Translations under genes and position numbers: made by a program
Part shown: positions 1-8,457 of the stretch, piece after piece
How positions within the stretch are numbered: the stretch's first letter is position 1
Layout of the letters: each line of letters begins with the position of its first letter
DNA from: Gammaproteobacteria bacterium
Lineage (GTDB): Bacteria > Pseudomonadota > Gammaproteobacteria > Eutrophobiales > Eutrophobiaceae
Reading direction: 5' to 3'
Assembly: GCA_026710545.1 (NCBI GenBank)
Contig: JAPOQU010000013.1
Coordinates: 1 to 64,000 of the forward strand
DNA: 64,000 nt
The notes under the pieces: model-generated
The model's input: only the letters and a program-made list of their open reading frames with translations
What the model was told of the DNA's origin: nothing
Databases searched by the model: none

Positions 1-130
1 GGGCCGGGAAGCGGTCGCCCGCGGCGTTACGCCGCTTGGCAAGGACGCGCCATTCCCGGCACGGCGTGCCTTGCGCTCAACCGCTTCCCGACCCGCTGAA
101 CATGTCAATATTAAGTTGAAAGAGTACTAG
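1..130. repeat. Half copy of a CTAG-ended MITE-like element
   Basis: These bases recur as a reverse complement at 21064-21193 with only about two differences (CA against TG near base 60). The right end reads TTAAGTTGAAAGAGTACTAG and is the terminal inverted repeat of the full element at 21064-21332. The left end of this copy lies before the window. It is GC-rich and internally palindromic (GAAGCGGT...ACCGCTTC). No coding capacity is apparent. The family name is inferred; the repeat itself is seen directly. Confidence 0.75.
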
Positions 131-143
131 GCAGAACAGGGCA

Positions 144-167
144 GGGGACAGATTTAAATCTGTCCCC
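144..167. repeat. 24-bp perfect palindrome, GGGGACAGATTT family
   Basis: GGGGACAGATTT is followed directly by its reverse complement. Close relatives stand at 9669-9692, 9719-9742 and 27446-27469. It lies 33 bases before the first gene and could form a cruciform or a transcript hairpin. Its role is unknown. Confidence 0.8.
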
Positions 168-199
168 GTTTGCTCTCCACACTTTAAGCAACTGAAACC

Positions 200-1516
200 A
201 TGATGCAACAGGTAAGCAGCAATTATTTGAAGGAAATCATGACGGATGCCCATAACAGGACCCTGGAACTGGTGGCCGGCCTGGATGAAGAGCAACTGAT
301 CGGGCCGAAGCTACCCATCGTCAATCCGTTACGCTGGGAGATCGGCCACGTGGCCTGGTTCCATGAGAAGTTTATCCTGCGCGACCTGTATGGCCGCCCC
401 CCGCTGCTGGCAAACGGTGACGCCATCTATGATTCCATCGCCATCCATCACGAGCAGCGCTGGGACCTGCCGCTGTTGAGCATGCAGGAGACGCTGGATT
501 ACATCGAGAACGTCCTCGATGACTGCCTGTCGCTGTTGCCGGACGGTGACGCGGACCCGGCGCAGAGTTACATTTACCGGTTTTCCACCTACCATGAAGA
601 CATGCATACCGAGGCTTATTGCTGGTCGCGCCAGACCCTGGCCTATTCGAAGCCTTCGTTTGCAAATGCGCTGAGACCGGAAGATGCGGACGCCGGGGCC
701 TGGCCCGGGGATGCGGCTGTCCCGGGAGGGGTATTTTTTCCTGGAGCCGGCAAGGAAACACCGTTTGTCTTCGATAACGAAAAATGGGCGCATGAAGTAA
801 CCGTCGAACCGTTTCACATGGCAAAAGCGCCGGTCACCAACGCCGGGTTCATGGAATTTGTCAATGCGGCGGGGTATCGATACCGGGAATTCTGGTGCGA
901 CGAAGGCTGGGCCTGGCGTGAGCAGGCAAATGCAGAACATCCGGTGTACTGGATTGCCGGCGACCGGGGGGAATGGCGGTTGAGGCGGTTTAATGAGACT
1001 GTGGAAATGCCGCTGCACCAACCTGTCATTCATGTGAACTGGTATGAAGCCGACGCGTATTGCCGCTGGGCAGGCAGGCGTTTGCCGGCGGAAGTGGAGT
1101 GGGAAGCCGCAGCACTGGGCGAGCCTGCGCAAGGCAACAGCAAACTTGCCTTGAAAAAACGCAGCTATCCGTGGGGAGAACAGTCGCCGGATAGTCGGCA
1201 GGCCAATCTCGATGGCCGTGCGCTGGGATGTATCGACGTGGCTGCCTTGCCTGCAGGAGACAGCGCCTTTGCCTGCCGGCAGATGATCGGCAACGTATGG
1301 GAATGGACATCAAGTACGTTTGCCCCGTTTCCCGGGTTTTCTCCGGATGCCTACAAGGAATATTCCGAACCACTGTTTTATGACACCAGGGTATTGAAAG
1401 GCGGCGCCTGGGCAACCCGGAGTCGCATGATCACGGGCCGGTACCGTAATTTTTTCACCCCGGACCGGCGCGACGTGCTGGCGGGATTCAGGACCTGCGC
1501 GCTAACTTCAAGTTAG
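200..1516 (+). CDS. EgtB/SenA-type non-heme iron C-S or C-Se bond-forming enzyme
   Basis: The 438-residue protein has an N-terminal DinB-like helical domain (about 1-160) and a C-terminal FGE-sulfatase fold (about 190-438, with GNVWEWTSS and GGAWATRSR). This is the architecture of EgtB (ergothioneine sulfoxide synthase) and SenA (selenoneine synthase). The iron ligands fit the family: H50 in GHVAWFH and the HX3HXE motif HEDMHTE (H132, H136). Two ATGs stand in tandem at 200 and 203. The next gene, 92 bases downstream on the same strand, is selA, so a selenium role is attractive. No egtD, senB or selD lies nearby. The family is clear; the choice between sulfur and selenium is not. Confidence 0.8.
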   Translation: MMQQVSSNYLKEIMTDAHNRTLELVAGLDEEQLIGPKLPIVNPLRWEIGHVAWFHEKFILRDLYGRPPLLANGDAIYDSIAIHHEQRWDLPLLSMQETLDYIENVLDDCLSLLPDGDADPAQSYIYRFSTYHEDMHTEAYCWSRQTLAYSKPSFANALRPEDADAGAWPGDAAVPGGVFFPGAGKETPFVFDNEKWAHEVTVEPFHMAKAPVTNAGFMEFVNAAGYRYREFWCDEGWAWREQANAEHPVYWIAGDRGEWRLRRFNETVEMPLHQPVIHVNWYEADAYCRWAGRRLPAEVEWEAAALGEPAQGNSKLALKKRSYPWGEQSPDSRQANLDGRALGCIDVAALPAGDSAFACRQMIGNVWEWTSSTFAPFPGFSPDAYKEYSEPLFYDTRVLKGGAWATRSRMITGRYRNFFTPDRRDVLAGFRTCALTSS

Positions 1517-1608
1517 TTGCTATAAAAACTAATATAATATTAATAAGTTAAGAAATAAACTAAATGTGAAATATTAGATGTCTATCACATTGAGGACTTA
1601 ATTCGGGA

Positions 1609-3003
1609 ATGAACAGTGACAAACAGCATCTCAGAAGCCTGCCGTCGGTAGATCGCGTGCTGCGCGAGGCGGGCCATCTTGCCGAACGATGGGGACATGA
1701 GCGTGTCACGGCGGCAATTCGCAATGAGCTTGAACAGATGCGAAATAACCCGGAAGCGTTAAACACTGCCGACAAGACATCATTATTAAGCCATGTCGCG
1801 GCTGCCGTTGAAACTGAACTGGAAAATGCCGCGCAGAGCAGTCTGGTCAGCGTATTCAACCTGACCGGCACGGTATTGCATACCAACCTGGGCCGCGCAT
1901 CACTCCCCGAGGAGGCATTGCAAGCGGTGCAGGTCGTGGCGCGTTCACCGTCCAACCTGGAATACGATTTGGAGACCGGAGTGCGCGGTGATCGCGATAG
2001 TCACGTAGAACGGCTGCTGTGTCAGCTCTGTGATGTGGAAGCAGCAACGGTGGTGAACAACAATGCCGCCGCGGTACTGCTGGTGTTGAATACGCTGGCA
2101 ACGGGGTTGGAGGTCCCGGTTTCCCGGGGCGAACTGGTCGAGATCGGCGGTTCATTTCGCATCCCGGAAATCATGCAGAGTTCAGGGTGCGTCCTGGTCG
2201 AGGTCGGTACGACCAACCGTACCCACCTGAAGGATTATAAAAATGCCGTAAACGATAGGACCGCGCTGTTGCTCAAGGTGCATGCGAGCAATTATCAGAT
2301 CCAGGGCTTTACCCGCAGCGTTACCGAAACGGAACTGGCGCAACTGGCCCATGAGTGCGGATTGCCTTTTGTTGTCGATTTGGGCAGCGGTAACCTGGTC
2401 GACTTTCCCGCGTTCAACCTGCCCGATGAACCCACCGTGGCGCACACGGTGAGAAGCGGCGCGGATATCGTCACGTTCAGTGGCGACAAGCTGCTGGGCG
2501 GTCCCCAGTGCGGCATAATCGCAGGTAAACGGGAATTGATAACCAGGTTCAAGAAGAACCCCATGAAACGGGCCCTGCGCGTCGACAAGATGACGCTGGC
2601 TGCCCTGTTGGAAGTATTCAGGCTCTATCAGGACCCGTCCCGGCTGGCGGAAAAACTGCCGACCCTTGCATTCCTGACCCGGCCGGCTGCCGAGATACGC
2701 ACCCAGGCCGAACGGATCGCTCCCAGGGTAGCAGAAGCGTTGGCGCCCCGTTATGAAGTCGCGGTAAGCGAATGCCACAGCCAGGTGGGTAGCGGCGCAC
2801 TACCGGTTGATACGCTACCCAGCTATGGTTTAAGGATCAGCGCGGCGGATGAGTCGGATGAAGCGATCAGGCAACTGGCCGAGTCCATGCGCCGGCTGGC
2901 TGTACCGGTCATTGGCCGCATCAATAAGGGAGCGTACTTCCTGGACCTGCGTTGTCTCGATAGGGAGGAAGAATTTATTGCCCAGCTTGAGCAGTCGAAA
3001 TAA
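1609..3003 (+). CDS. selA: L-seryl-tRNA(Sec) selenium transferase
   Basis: A PLP-dependent enzyme that converts seryl-tRNA(Sec) to selenocysteinyl-tRNA(Sec) using selenophosphate. The 464 residues match the usual bacterial length. The N-terminal domain begins LRSLPSVDRVL and has the FNLTGTVLHTNLGRA segment. The Schiff-base lysine is K294 in FSGDKLLGGPQ. The start ATG at 1609 follows an AT-rich 92-base spacer, so the gene may have its own promoter. selB usually follows selA but does not here; the next gene is convergent, 32 bases away. Cytoplasmic decameric enzyme by family knowledge. Confidence 0.95.
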   Translation: MNSDKQHLRSLPSVDRVLREAGHLAERWGHERVTAAIRNELEQMRNNPEALNTADKTSLLSHVAAAVETELENAAQSSLVSVFNLTGTVLHTNLGRASLPEEALQAVQVVARSPSNLEYDLETGVRGDRDSHVERLLCQLCDVEAATVVNNNAAAVLLVLNTLATGLEVPVSRGELVEIGGSFRIPEIMQSSGCVLVEVGTTNRTHLKDYKNAVNDRTALLLKVHASNYQIQGFTRSVTETELAQLAHECGLPFVVDLGSGNLVDFPAFNLPDEPTVAHTVRSGADIVTFSGDKLLGGPQCGIIAGKRELITRFKKNPMKRALRVDKMTLAALLEVFRLYQDPSRLAEKLPTLAFLTRPAAEIRTQAERIAPRVAEALAPRYEVAVSECHSQVGSGALPVDTLPSYGLRISAADESDEAIRQLAESMRRLAVPVIGRINKGAYFLDLRCLDREEEFIAQLEQSK

Positions 3004-3035
3004 CGTCTTTCTTATCCGACCTGTACTTGACCGGG

Positions 3036-4097
3036 CTAAGCACATATTTCATTGGCAGCAAGATTTTTCAACAAGCTGTCGTTATCAACGGCCCCTTCGA
3101 TTTCACGCAGCCACCTGCGGTACTGGATGGATACCATATCAGTCGGAACGGAAATCTCGTTAATGTCGAATGGGATTTGCGGCGGGTTCTGTGCTTCGAT
3201 CACCACAATATCTTCTTCCAGTACACGTTCCTGAAAGGCAAGATGGGGATAATCGGGCTCATCCTTGTTGTGATCACGGCAGGTAAACCAGAAACTGCGG
3301 CAATGGCCCTCGTCAAGGGGTGATGCGCTCATCCATAATATGGCCCGATTTCCTTTTCCGGCTTTGCTGATGAGTTCAAATTCCAGGTTAACGGTAAACG
3401 GCATGGTAATCCGGTAATTCGTTTTTCCCATTAAAGACACGTCCGGGATAGGCATATCGTCAGTCTGGGGGTTGAAATGAAAAACCAATTGGCCGTTATT
3501 ACGTTCGATTGACGGGGGAGATACTTCTGTCATGTTCGGATCAAACAGTGTATTCGGATGCACGTAAGGAAAATGGGCTAAATCCACAAAATTCTCCAGG
3601 CGCCTGGCCGCGGAAGTTGGCCAGGTATAGGGTTTGCCGATAACTGCCTTGAACGCGTCATCGTCAAATCCGGGACAGGGAGGGATTTCTGTCGCTGCAT
3701 CAGTTTCAAGACGAACCCAAACGAGATCGTATTTTACTTCGGCAGCATATTTTTGAATTTTCGCACGACCCGGTATTCTTAAATCACGGCACGCAGGAAT
3801 GTCGACACATTTTCCGGTACTGTCATAGGCCCAGCCATGATAACGGCAGCGTATTCTCCCATCGTCTATGAATCCCCTGGACAAGGATGTTGACCGGTGC
3901 GCGCACCGATCAGCGAAAGCGGAAATACTCCCGTCCAGTTTTGCTATAACCAGGGCCTCACCCAGCAACTGCACCTGGAGCGGGCCATTACCGGAGGGGT
4001 CTGCTGAATACAATTCCTCCAGTGTGCAGACAGGATGCCAAAAGTGACGCCAGGTCTCTTCTTTGATAAACCGGCCATTTGTTTTCTCACTGGTCAT
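3036..4097 (-). CDS. Rieske [2Fe-2S] oxygenase, aromatic ring-hydroxylating or O-demethylase alpha subunit
   Basis: The 353-residue protein has a Rieske motif C65-x-H67...C84-x2-H87 (CAHRS and CRYHGW) and a mononuclear iron site N169-x2-D172-x2-H175-x4-H180 (ENFVDLAHFPYVH). Single-subunit enzymes of this length include vanillate O-demethylase VanA and related demethylases. It is the last gene of the minus-strand protocatechuate cluster, 82 bases after ligB, with a strong hairpin between them. A role in delivering a methoxylated or substituted aromatic acid to protocatechuate is inferred. No ferredoxin reductase partner (VanB type) lies in the window, so electron supply must come from elsewhere. 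The substrate is unknown. Confidence 0.85.
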   Translation of the reverse strand: MTSEKTNGRFIKEETWRHFWHPVCTLEELYSADPSGNGPLQVQLLGEALVIAKLDGSISAFADRCAHRSTSLSRGFIDDGRIRCRYHGWAYDSTGKCVDIPACRDLRIPGRAKIQKYAAEVKYDLVWVRLETDAATEIPPCPGFDDDAFKAVIGKPYTWPTSAARRLENFVDLAHFPYVHPNTLFDPNMTEVSPPSIERNNGQLVFHFNPQTDDMPIPDVSLMGKTNYRITMPFTVNLEFELISKAGKGNRAILWMSASPLDEGHCRSFWFTCRDHNKDEPDYPHLAFQERVLEEDIVVIEAQNPPQIPFDINEISVPTDMVSIQYRRWLREIEGAVDNDSLLKNLAANEICA

Positions 4098-4114
4098 GTA
4101 ATTCCCCTGTATGC

Positions 4115-4167
4115 GGGGTCAGGTCGCACAATGCACACTATAGCTGTGCATTGTGCGACCTGACCCC
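4115..4167. terminator. 23-bp perfect stem with 7-base loop between ligB and the Rieske gene
   Basis: GGGGTCAGGTCGCACAATGC plus ACA pairs perfectly with its complement around the loop CTATAGC. The same GGGGTCAGGTCGCACA core occurs at 11096-11213. It sits between the ligB stop and the Rieske start, so it could attenuate transcription into the Rieske gene or protect the upstream mRNA. There is no U-tract. It is best regarded as a dispersed repeat that may act as a processing or termination site. Confidence 0.6.
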
Positions 4168-4179
4168 ATTTTCTCGTGT

Positions 4180-5037
4180 TCAGGCTGCAGCGCTTGTGAG
4201 CGTATCCTCCAGAACGGTCAATCCCATCCCTGATAACATCGGCAGGTAGTAATTCCGGTGGATCTTGTTGACCTTCGGGGTCAAGGCGCCGCGCATCCCT
4301 AGCCACACCATCATCTCCACCGCTTCGGCGCCACCACGTTCCATCCATTCATCATGAGGGATATCGACCAGGCTTTCCGGATCGTCTTCGATCCGGTCAA
4401 GAAATTCCTTGTCCCAGTCCGAGTTCATATGGCCGAAACGATCGCCGTGCAACTGGTGAGAAAGTCCACCGGTGCCCACAACAACAACACGCACGTCATC
4501 GGGATAGGACTCTACGGCTGTGCGCAGTGCCTGTCCGAGTTTCCATAACCGGTGCGGTGTCGGTAACGGATGCTGCAGCACGTTGACCTGGAAGGGCACA
4601 GTCCTGACGCTCCAGTCAGGCTCATGATCAAACAATAACGGCAATGGCACCAGGAGGCCATGGTCCATCACCATCTCCTGGCAAATGGTAAGATCGAATT
4701 CACTCTCTACCACCAGGGAGTTGGCCAGGTGCCAGGAAAAGACGGCATCACCCTTTACCGCGGGCAGCGGACGCGCGCCCCAGCCTTCATCACCGATAGG
4801 GTACTCATCGGCAACACCCAGCGCGAACGTCGGGTACTTGTCGAAAAAGAAATCGGTGCCGTGATCGTTGTACAGAACGATGGCGTGAGTTATCCCGACG
4901 TCCTTCAACCAGGCTTTTGCAGGCTTATAACCGTCAAACAGGGGCTTCCACCCCGGCGCCTCCTGCTGGTTTTGATCGAAAGCCACGCCAACCGAAGGAA
5001 CGTGGGACGAACCGATACCGGCAACTAGTCTACCCAT
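4180..5037 (-). CDS. ligB: Protocatechuate 4,5-dioxygenase beta (catalytic) subunit
   Basis: A class III (LigB-type) extradiol dioxygenase that opens protocatechuate to 4-carboxy-2-hydroxymuconate-6-semialdehyde. In the 285 residues the Fe(II) ligands H12 (GSSHVPS) and H59 (YNDHG) are where LigB has H12 and H61, and the GGLSHQLHGD block carries the conserved catalytic histidine. A glutamate in the GGAEAVEMM segment is the probable third ligand. It follows ligA by 25 bases on the same strand, and the two form an alpha/beta enzyme. pobA just upstream makes its substrate. Gallate or another carboxycatechol remains possible. Confidence 0.92.
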   Translation of the reverse strand: MGRLVAGIGSSHVPSVGVAFDQNQQEAPGWKPLFDGYKPAKAWLKDVGITHAIVLYNDHGTDFFFDKYPTFALGVADEYPIGDEGWGARPLPAVKGDAVFSWHLANSLVVESEFDLTICQEMVMDHGLLVPLPLLFDHEPDWSVRTVPFQVNVLQHPLPTPHRLWKLGQALRTAVESYPDDVRVVVVGTGGLSHQLHGDRFGHMNSDWDKEFLDRIEDDPESLVDIPHDEWMERGGAEAVEMMVWLGMRGALTPKVNKIHRNYYLPMLSGMGLTVLEDTLTSAAA

Positions 5038-5062
5038 TGTTTTGCTCCACTGTGTTTTGCCG

Positions 5063-5431
5063 CTACATATTCTGCCGCAATGGCACGTTGCGGGTTTTCA
5101 TGAATTCTTCCACCGATTCGCCACGCTGCTGCGCACCGATGGGGACCAGGCCATCACCGGTCATGGCGCCCACTTTCAACAGCATATAGATGTTGCCGCC
5201 GCCTTCTTCTATCAGTGCCTTCCAGTCCTTCTCTTTAACCTTTTGCTTCTCCCACGCGGAAAGACCGTAGCCATCCATGTAGCCATCCGGATCCTGACGA
5301 TAGGCCTCCCGGTTTTCGGCTTTGTGAAGAGAAAAGGCAAAACTGTTCAGCTTCAGCCCTTGCTGCGACCTTTGCCCGGTGAACACGCATGTGCCCGGGA
5401 TATGATCACTGTGACCGGTTTCTCTACTCAT
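5063..5431 (-). CDS. ligA: Protocatechuate 4,5-dioxygenase alpha subunit
   Basis: The small helical subunit that caps the LigB active site. At 122 residues it is slightly shorter than Sphingobium LigA (139). Recognisable segments are LNSFAFSLHKAENREAY and LLKVGAMTGDGLVPIGAQQR near the C-terminus. It lies between pobA (106 bases upstream) and ligB (25 bases downstream) on the minus strand, so the pair should be co-expressed. The ATG at 5431 opens MSRETGHSD. The position beside ligB and the family-typical C-terminal half make the call firm. Confidence 0.9.
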   Translation of the reverse strand: MSRETGHSDHIPGTCVFTGQRSQQGLKLNSFAFSLHKAENREAYRQDPDGYMDGYGLSAWEKQKVKEKDWKALIEEGGGNIYMLLKVGAMTGDGLVPIGAQQRGESVEEFMKTRNVPLRQNM

Positions 5432-5537
5432 TATTCTCTACCTGGTTCGTGAAAAGTTGAAGGGACGCGGACCCCGTCAGACTGTGCAGTATGCGCATAT
5501 CGGCACAGGTGATCAATGTACAGGAAGGGGTTCGCAC

Positions 5538-6722
5538 TCAAATCTCCGGCCAGTAATCGAACGGTAGCCCTGTATGTTGCCTGGCATAGGATATCTGGGA
5601 GGTCTCGTCAGACACCAGGTATTCCAGTTCCGCCACTTGCATACGGCGTTCGAAGGGGTTGCTGTCGGGGTGGATATGATACTTGGCCGTGTTACCGGAG
5701 GAAAAACGCTGGCACTGGAGGTTGCGCGCCAGGGCGACGCCGGCATAGCGGTCTAAAATGGTAGCATCGTCTTTTGTAAAGTATTCGATCAGCGCGGCGG
5801 ACAGGACACTCACATCGGCAAAGGCCGCGTTAAGGCCCTTGGCGCCCGTCGGCGGGACGATGTGCGAGGCGTCACCGCACAGAAACAAACGGCCATGGGA
5901 CATGGGTTGGGAGAAAAAACTCCGCAGCGGGGTCACGTCTTTCTGGAAGATCTCCCCTCGCTCAAGCTCCCAGCCGGGTGCCCCCAGGCGCGTATCGAGT
6001 TCTTCCCAGATCCGCTCATCGGGCCATTCGTTGAGATCTTCATCCGGCGCGCACTGGAGATAGAGCCGCGATATTTTCGGTGAACGCATGCTCAACAGGG
6101 CAAAGCCGCGTTCATGATGGCAAAACATCGCTACCTCTTTCGACGGAGGCGCCTTGGCCATCACACCGAGCCAACCATAGGGATAAACATTCTCGTACGT
6201 CTTGAGGATGCCGGCCGGGATCGCATGACGCGAAAGGCCATGAAAACCGTCGGCCCCGATAACGAAATCACAGCTAATTTCCTTATCCACGCCCTCGTGA
6301 GCGTACTTCACTGTCGGGGAATCGCCCTCGATACCTTCGATTGCCGTGGCGGGCGCCTCATAGAAAACCTTGTGATCTTCCGCTGCCAGCGCGCCCAACA
6401 GGTCCTTGGTAAGCTCCGACTGACCGTATATGGTGACGCCAACCCCTATCAGCTTATCGAAATCGAGAAAGTGATGCTCGTTATGCAGGCCGATGACCAC
6501 CCCCGGATGATACATGCATTCCTTTTTCAGGCGTTCGCCGACACCGGCCTTGATCATCAGGTCTACCGCGTTTTTCTCCATGACGCCGGCGCGAATGCGA
6601 CTCTCGACGTATTCACGGCTTTTCCTTTCCAGGACGACACTTTCGATCCCGCGCTGGCGCAATATCCAGGCCAGGAGCGAACCTGCCGGGCCGGCGCCCA
6701 CTATCACGACTGGTACATGCAT
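5538..6722 (-). CDS. pobA: 4-hydroxybenzoate 3-monooxygenase
   Basis: A group A flavoprotein monooxygenase that turns 4-hydroxybenzoate into protocatechuate with NAD(P)H and O2. It has 394 residues, the family length. The FAD dinucleotide motif is VIVGAGPAG (G9-x-G11-x2-G14). The second FAD motif, GDASHIVPPTGAKGLN, lies near residue 290. ERKSREYVESRIRAGV matches the PobA substrate and FAD region. Its start overlaps the end of ligJ by 19 bases, which suggests translational coupling. It supplies substrate for the ligAB pair next door. Confidence 0.95.
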   Translation of the reverse strand: MHVPVVIVGAGPAGSLLAWILRQRGIESVVLERKSREYVESRIRAGVMEKNAVDLMIKAGVGERLKKECMYHPGVVIGLHNEHHFLDFDKLIGVGVTIYGQSELTKDLLGALAAEDHKVFYEAPATAIEGIEGDSPTVKYAHEGVDKEISCDFVIGADGFHGLSRHAIPAGILKTYENVYPYGWLGVMAKAPPSKEVAMFCHHERGFALLSMRSPKISRLYLQCAPDEDLNEWPDERIWEELDTRLGAPGWELERGEIFQKDVTPLRSFFSQPMSHGRLFLCGDASHIVPPTGAKGLNAAFADVSVLSAALIEYFTKDDATILDRYAGVALARNLQCQRFSSGNTAKYHIHPDSNPFERRMQVAELEYLVSDETSQISYARQHTGLPFDYWPEI

Positions 6723-7756
6723 TGTCTTGTCTCCTGGTCCGAATTATATTCGTTTAAGCGGGCAAATACACTGCGGGCATTGCCCTCAAAGATGGCCTTT
6801 TTCTCGTCTTTGTCCAGTGCATTGTTGTTATCGATGTAACGTTTGGTGTCGTCGAAATAATGGCCGGTCTCAGGGTCTATGCCGCGTACTGCGCCTATCA
6901 TTTCAGATGCAAACAAGATATTTTTGGAGGGGATTACGTCCACCAGCAAATCAATCCCGGGCTGGTGATAAACACAGGTATCAAAGTAAACATTATTCAT
7001 CAACAATTCATCGAGCGGAGGCAGTCCCATCATGTCGGCCAGGCCGCGGAATCGCCCCCAGTGATAGGGTACCGCACCGCCACCATGGGGGATGATGAAC
7101 CTGATGTCCGGAAAATCCCGGCACACGGTCGATGTCATCAACTGCATAAAGGCCGTAGTGTCGGCGCTCAGGTAATAGGAACCGGTGGTTTGAAAGGCAT
7201 GATTACAAGCCCCGCTCACATGGATCATGGCGGGGACATCCAGTTCGCACATTTTTTCGTATATCGGATACCAGTAGCGATCTCCCAGGGGAGGGGAGTC
7301 CCAGTGGCCGCCCGATGGATCAGGATTCAGGTTAAACCCGACAAAACCGAACTCAAGTACACAACGCTGCAGTTCCAGAACGGCATTACCTAATCCTGCC
7401 CCTGGTGTCTGGGGTAACTGGCAACCGCCGGCGAAGTTGTCCGGGTATAACTGCGTGATGCGATAGATTAACTCGTTACAGTGCTCAGACCAGAATTTAC
7501 TGGTGCTCTCATTGCCGAGATGATGCCCCATCCAGCTGGCGCGCGGCGAGAATATGGTGAGATCGATACCCCGTGTCCGTTGCAGTTTTAACTGTGCTCC
7601 TTCAAGGCTTTCCCGCAACTGGTCATCGCTGATATCGATGACGCCTTTCTCATGTTGGAAGTGTGCGTCTTCGGCCAGCTCCGCTTTTTGTTGCTCGCGG
7701 TATTCGCCCAGCGCAGCCGGCGCCGTGGTGTAGTGCCCGTGGCAATCAATAACCAT
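6704..7756 (-). CDS. ligJ: 4-oxalomesaconate hydratase (amidohydrolase-2 fold)
   Basis: LigJ adds water to 4-oxalomesaconate to give 4-carboxy-4-hydroxy-2-oxoadipate. The 350-residue protein opens with the metal-binding HxH in VIDCHGHYTT. It carries the ACMSD-like segments FNLNPDPSGG, MIHVSGACNH and IPHGGGAVPYHWGRFRG, a set typical of LigJ. Two bases separate it from ligK upstream, and it overlaps pobA by 19 bases, placing it in the middle of one operon (galD-ligK-ligJ-pobA-ligAB). The amidohydrolase family also contains decarboxylases, but context and motifs favour the hydratase. Confidence 0.92.
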   Translation of the reverse strand: MVIDCHGHYTTAPAALGEYREQQKAELAEDAHFQHEKGVIDISDDQLRESLEGAQLKLQRTRGIDLTIFSPRASWMGHHLGNESTSKFWSEHCNELIYRITQLYPDNFAGGCQLPQTPGAGLGNAVLELQRCVLEFGFVGFNLNPDPSGGHWDSPPLGDRYWYPIYEKMCELDVPAMIHVSGACNHAFQTTGSYYLSADTTAFMQLMTSTVCRDFPDIRFIIPHGGGAVPYHWGRFRGLADMMGLPPLDELLMNNVYFDTCVYHQPGIDLLVDVIPSKNILFASEMIGAVRGIDPETGHYFDDTKRYIDNNNALDKDEKKAIFEGNARSVFARLNEYNSDQETRQCMYQS

Positions 7757-7758
7757 GA

Positions 7759-8457
7759 TCAGTCGTTTAAATCGTCCGGTGAATCCAGGTAAACCAGGCC
7801 CGCTTTTTCCAGTCGCGGGCGCATGTCGTATATATCCAGGCCTAAAATACCGTTTGCCAGTTGTTCACGCTTCCCCGCCTCATTTTGTTCCCGGGTCCGG
7901 GCCGCGGCCAAAGCAGATTCGGCCCGATGTCTCGGTATTACTACCACGCCGTCATCATCCGCAACCACTACATCACCCGGATTGACGGCCTGGCCGGCAC
8001 AGACGATGGGTACGTTTACCGAACCAGGCGTGTTTTTAACCGTGCCCCGGGCAGACACCGCTTTGGACCAAACGGGGAAACTCATATCCTCCAGTGTTGC
8101 CACGTCGCGTACGCCGGCATCTATCACAAGGCCTTGTACACCTCGGGCCTGGGCCGAAGTGGCCAATAAATCACCAAACATGCCGTCGGTATTGTCCGTG
8201 GTGCAAGCTGCCACGAGGATGTCTCCAGGCCGGCAAAGCTCGATAGCCACATGCAACATCCAGTTGTCGCCAGGCTGGGCCAGAATTGTTATGGCACTGC
8301 CTGCCATCCGGGCGCGCCGGTATATGGGCCGCATATAGGGTTTTAACAAACCCGTCCGTCCCAGTGCTTCATGTATTGTGGCGACGCCCAGGCTACCCAG
8401 CGCCTCCACGACCGCGGCATCTGCCCGCTCAATGTTTCTAACTGCTACCGTTCTCAT
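7759..8457 (-). CDS. ligK: 4-carboxy-4-hydroxy-2-oxoadipate aldolase (RraA-like fold)
   Basis: A class II aldolase that splits 4-carboxy-4-hydroxy-2-oxoadipate into pyruvate and oxaloacetate, the last step of the 4,5-cleavage pathway. The ATG at 8457 ([11 protein letters not shown]) gives 232 residues and has GAGAGG upstream. An in-frame ATG at 8496 would add 13 residues lying inside galD and is less likely. Family motifs are [13 protein letters not shown] and LVIDAGVRD, with the Arg-Asp pair that binds substrate and metal. The gene overlaps galD by 20 bases and sits 2 bases before ligJ. Confidence 0.92.
   Translation of the reverse strand: MRTVAVRNIERADAAVVEALGSLGVATIHEALGRTGLLKPYMRPIYRRARMAGSAITILAQPGDNWMLHVAIELCRPGDILVAACTTDNTDGMFGDLLATSAQARGVQGLVIDAGVRDVATLEDMSFPVWSKAVSARGTVKNTPGSVNVPIVCAGQAVNPGDVVVADDDGVVVIPRHRAESALAAARTREQNEAGKREQLANGILGLDIYDMRPRLEKAGLVYLDSPDDLND

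Noticed and set aside
200-1516. Formylglycine-generating enzyme (sulfatase activator)
   Set aside because: The N-terminal DinB-like domain with the HX3HXE iron motif is the EgtB/SenA architecture; no sulfatase is nearby.
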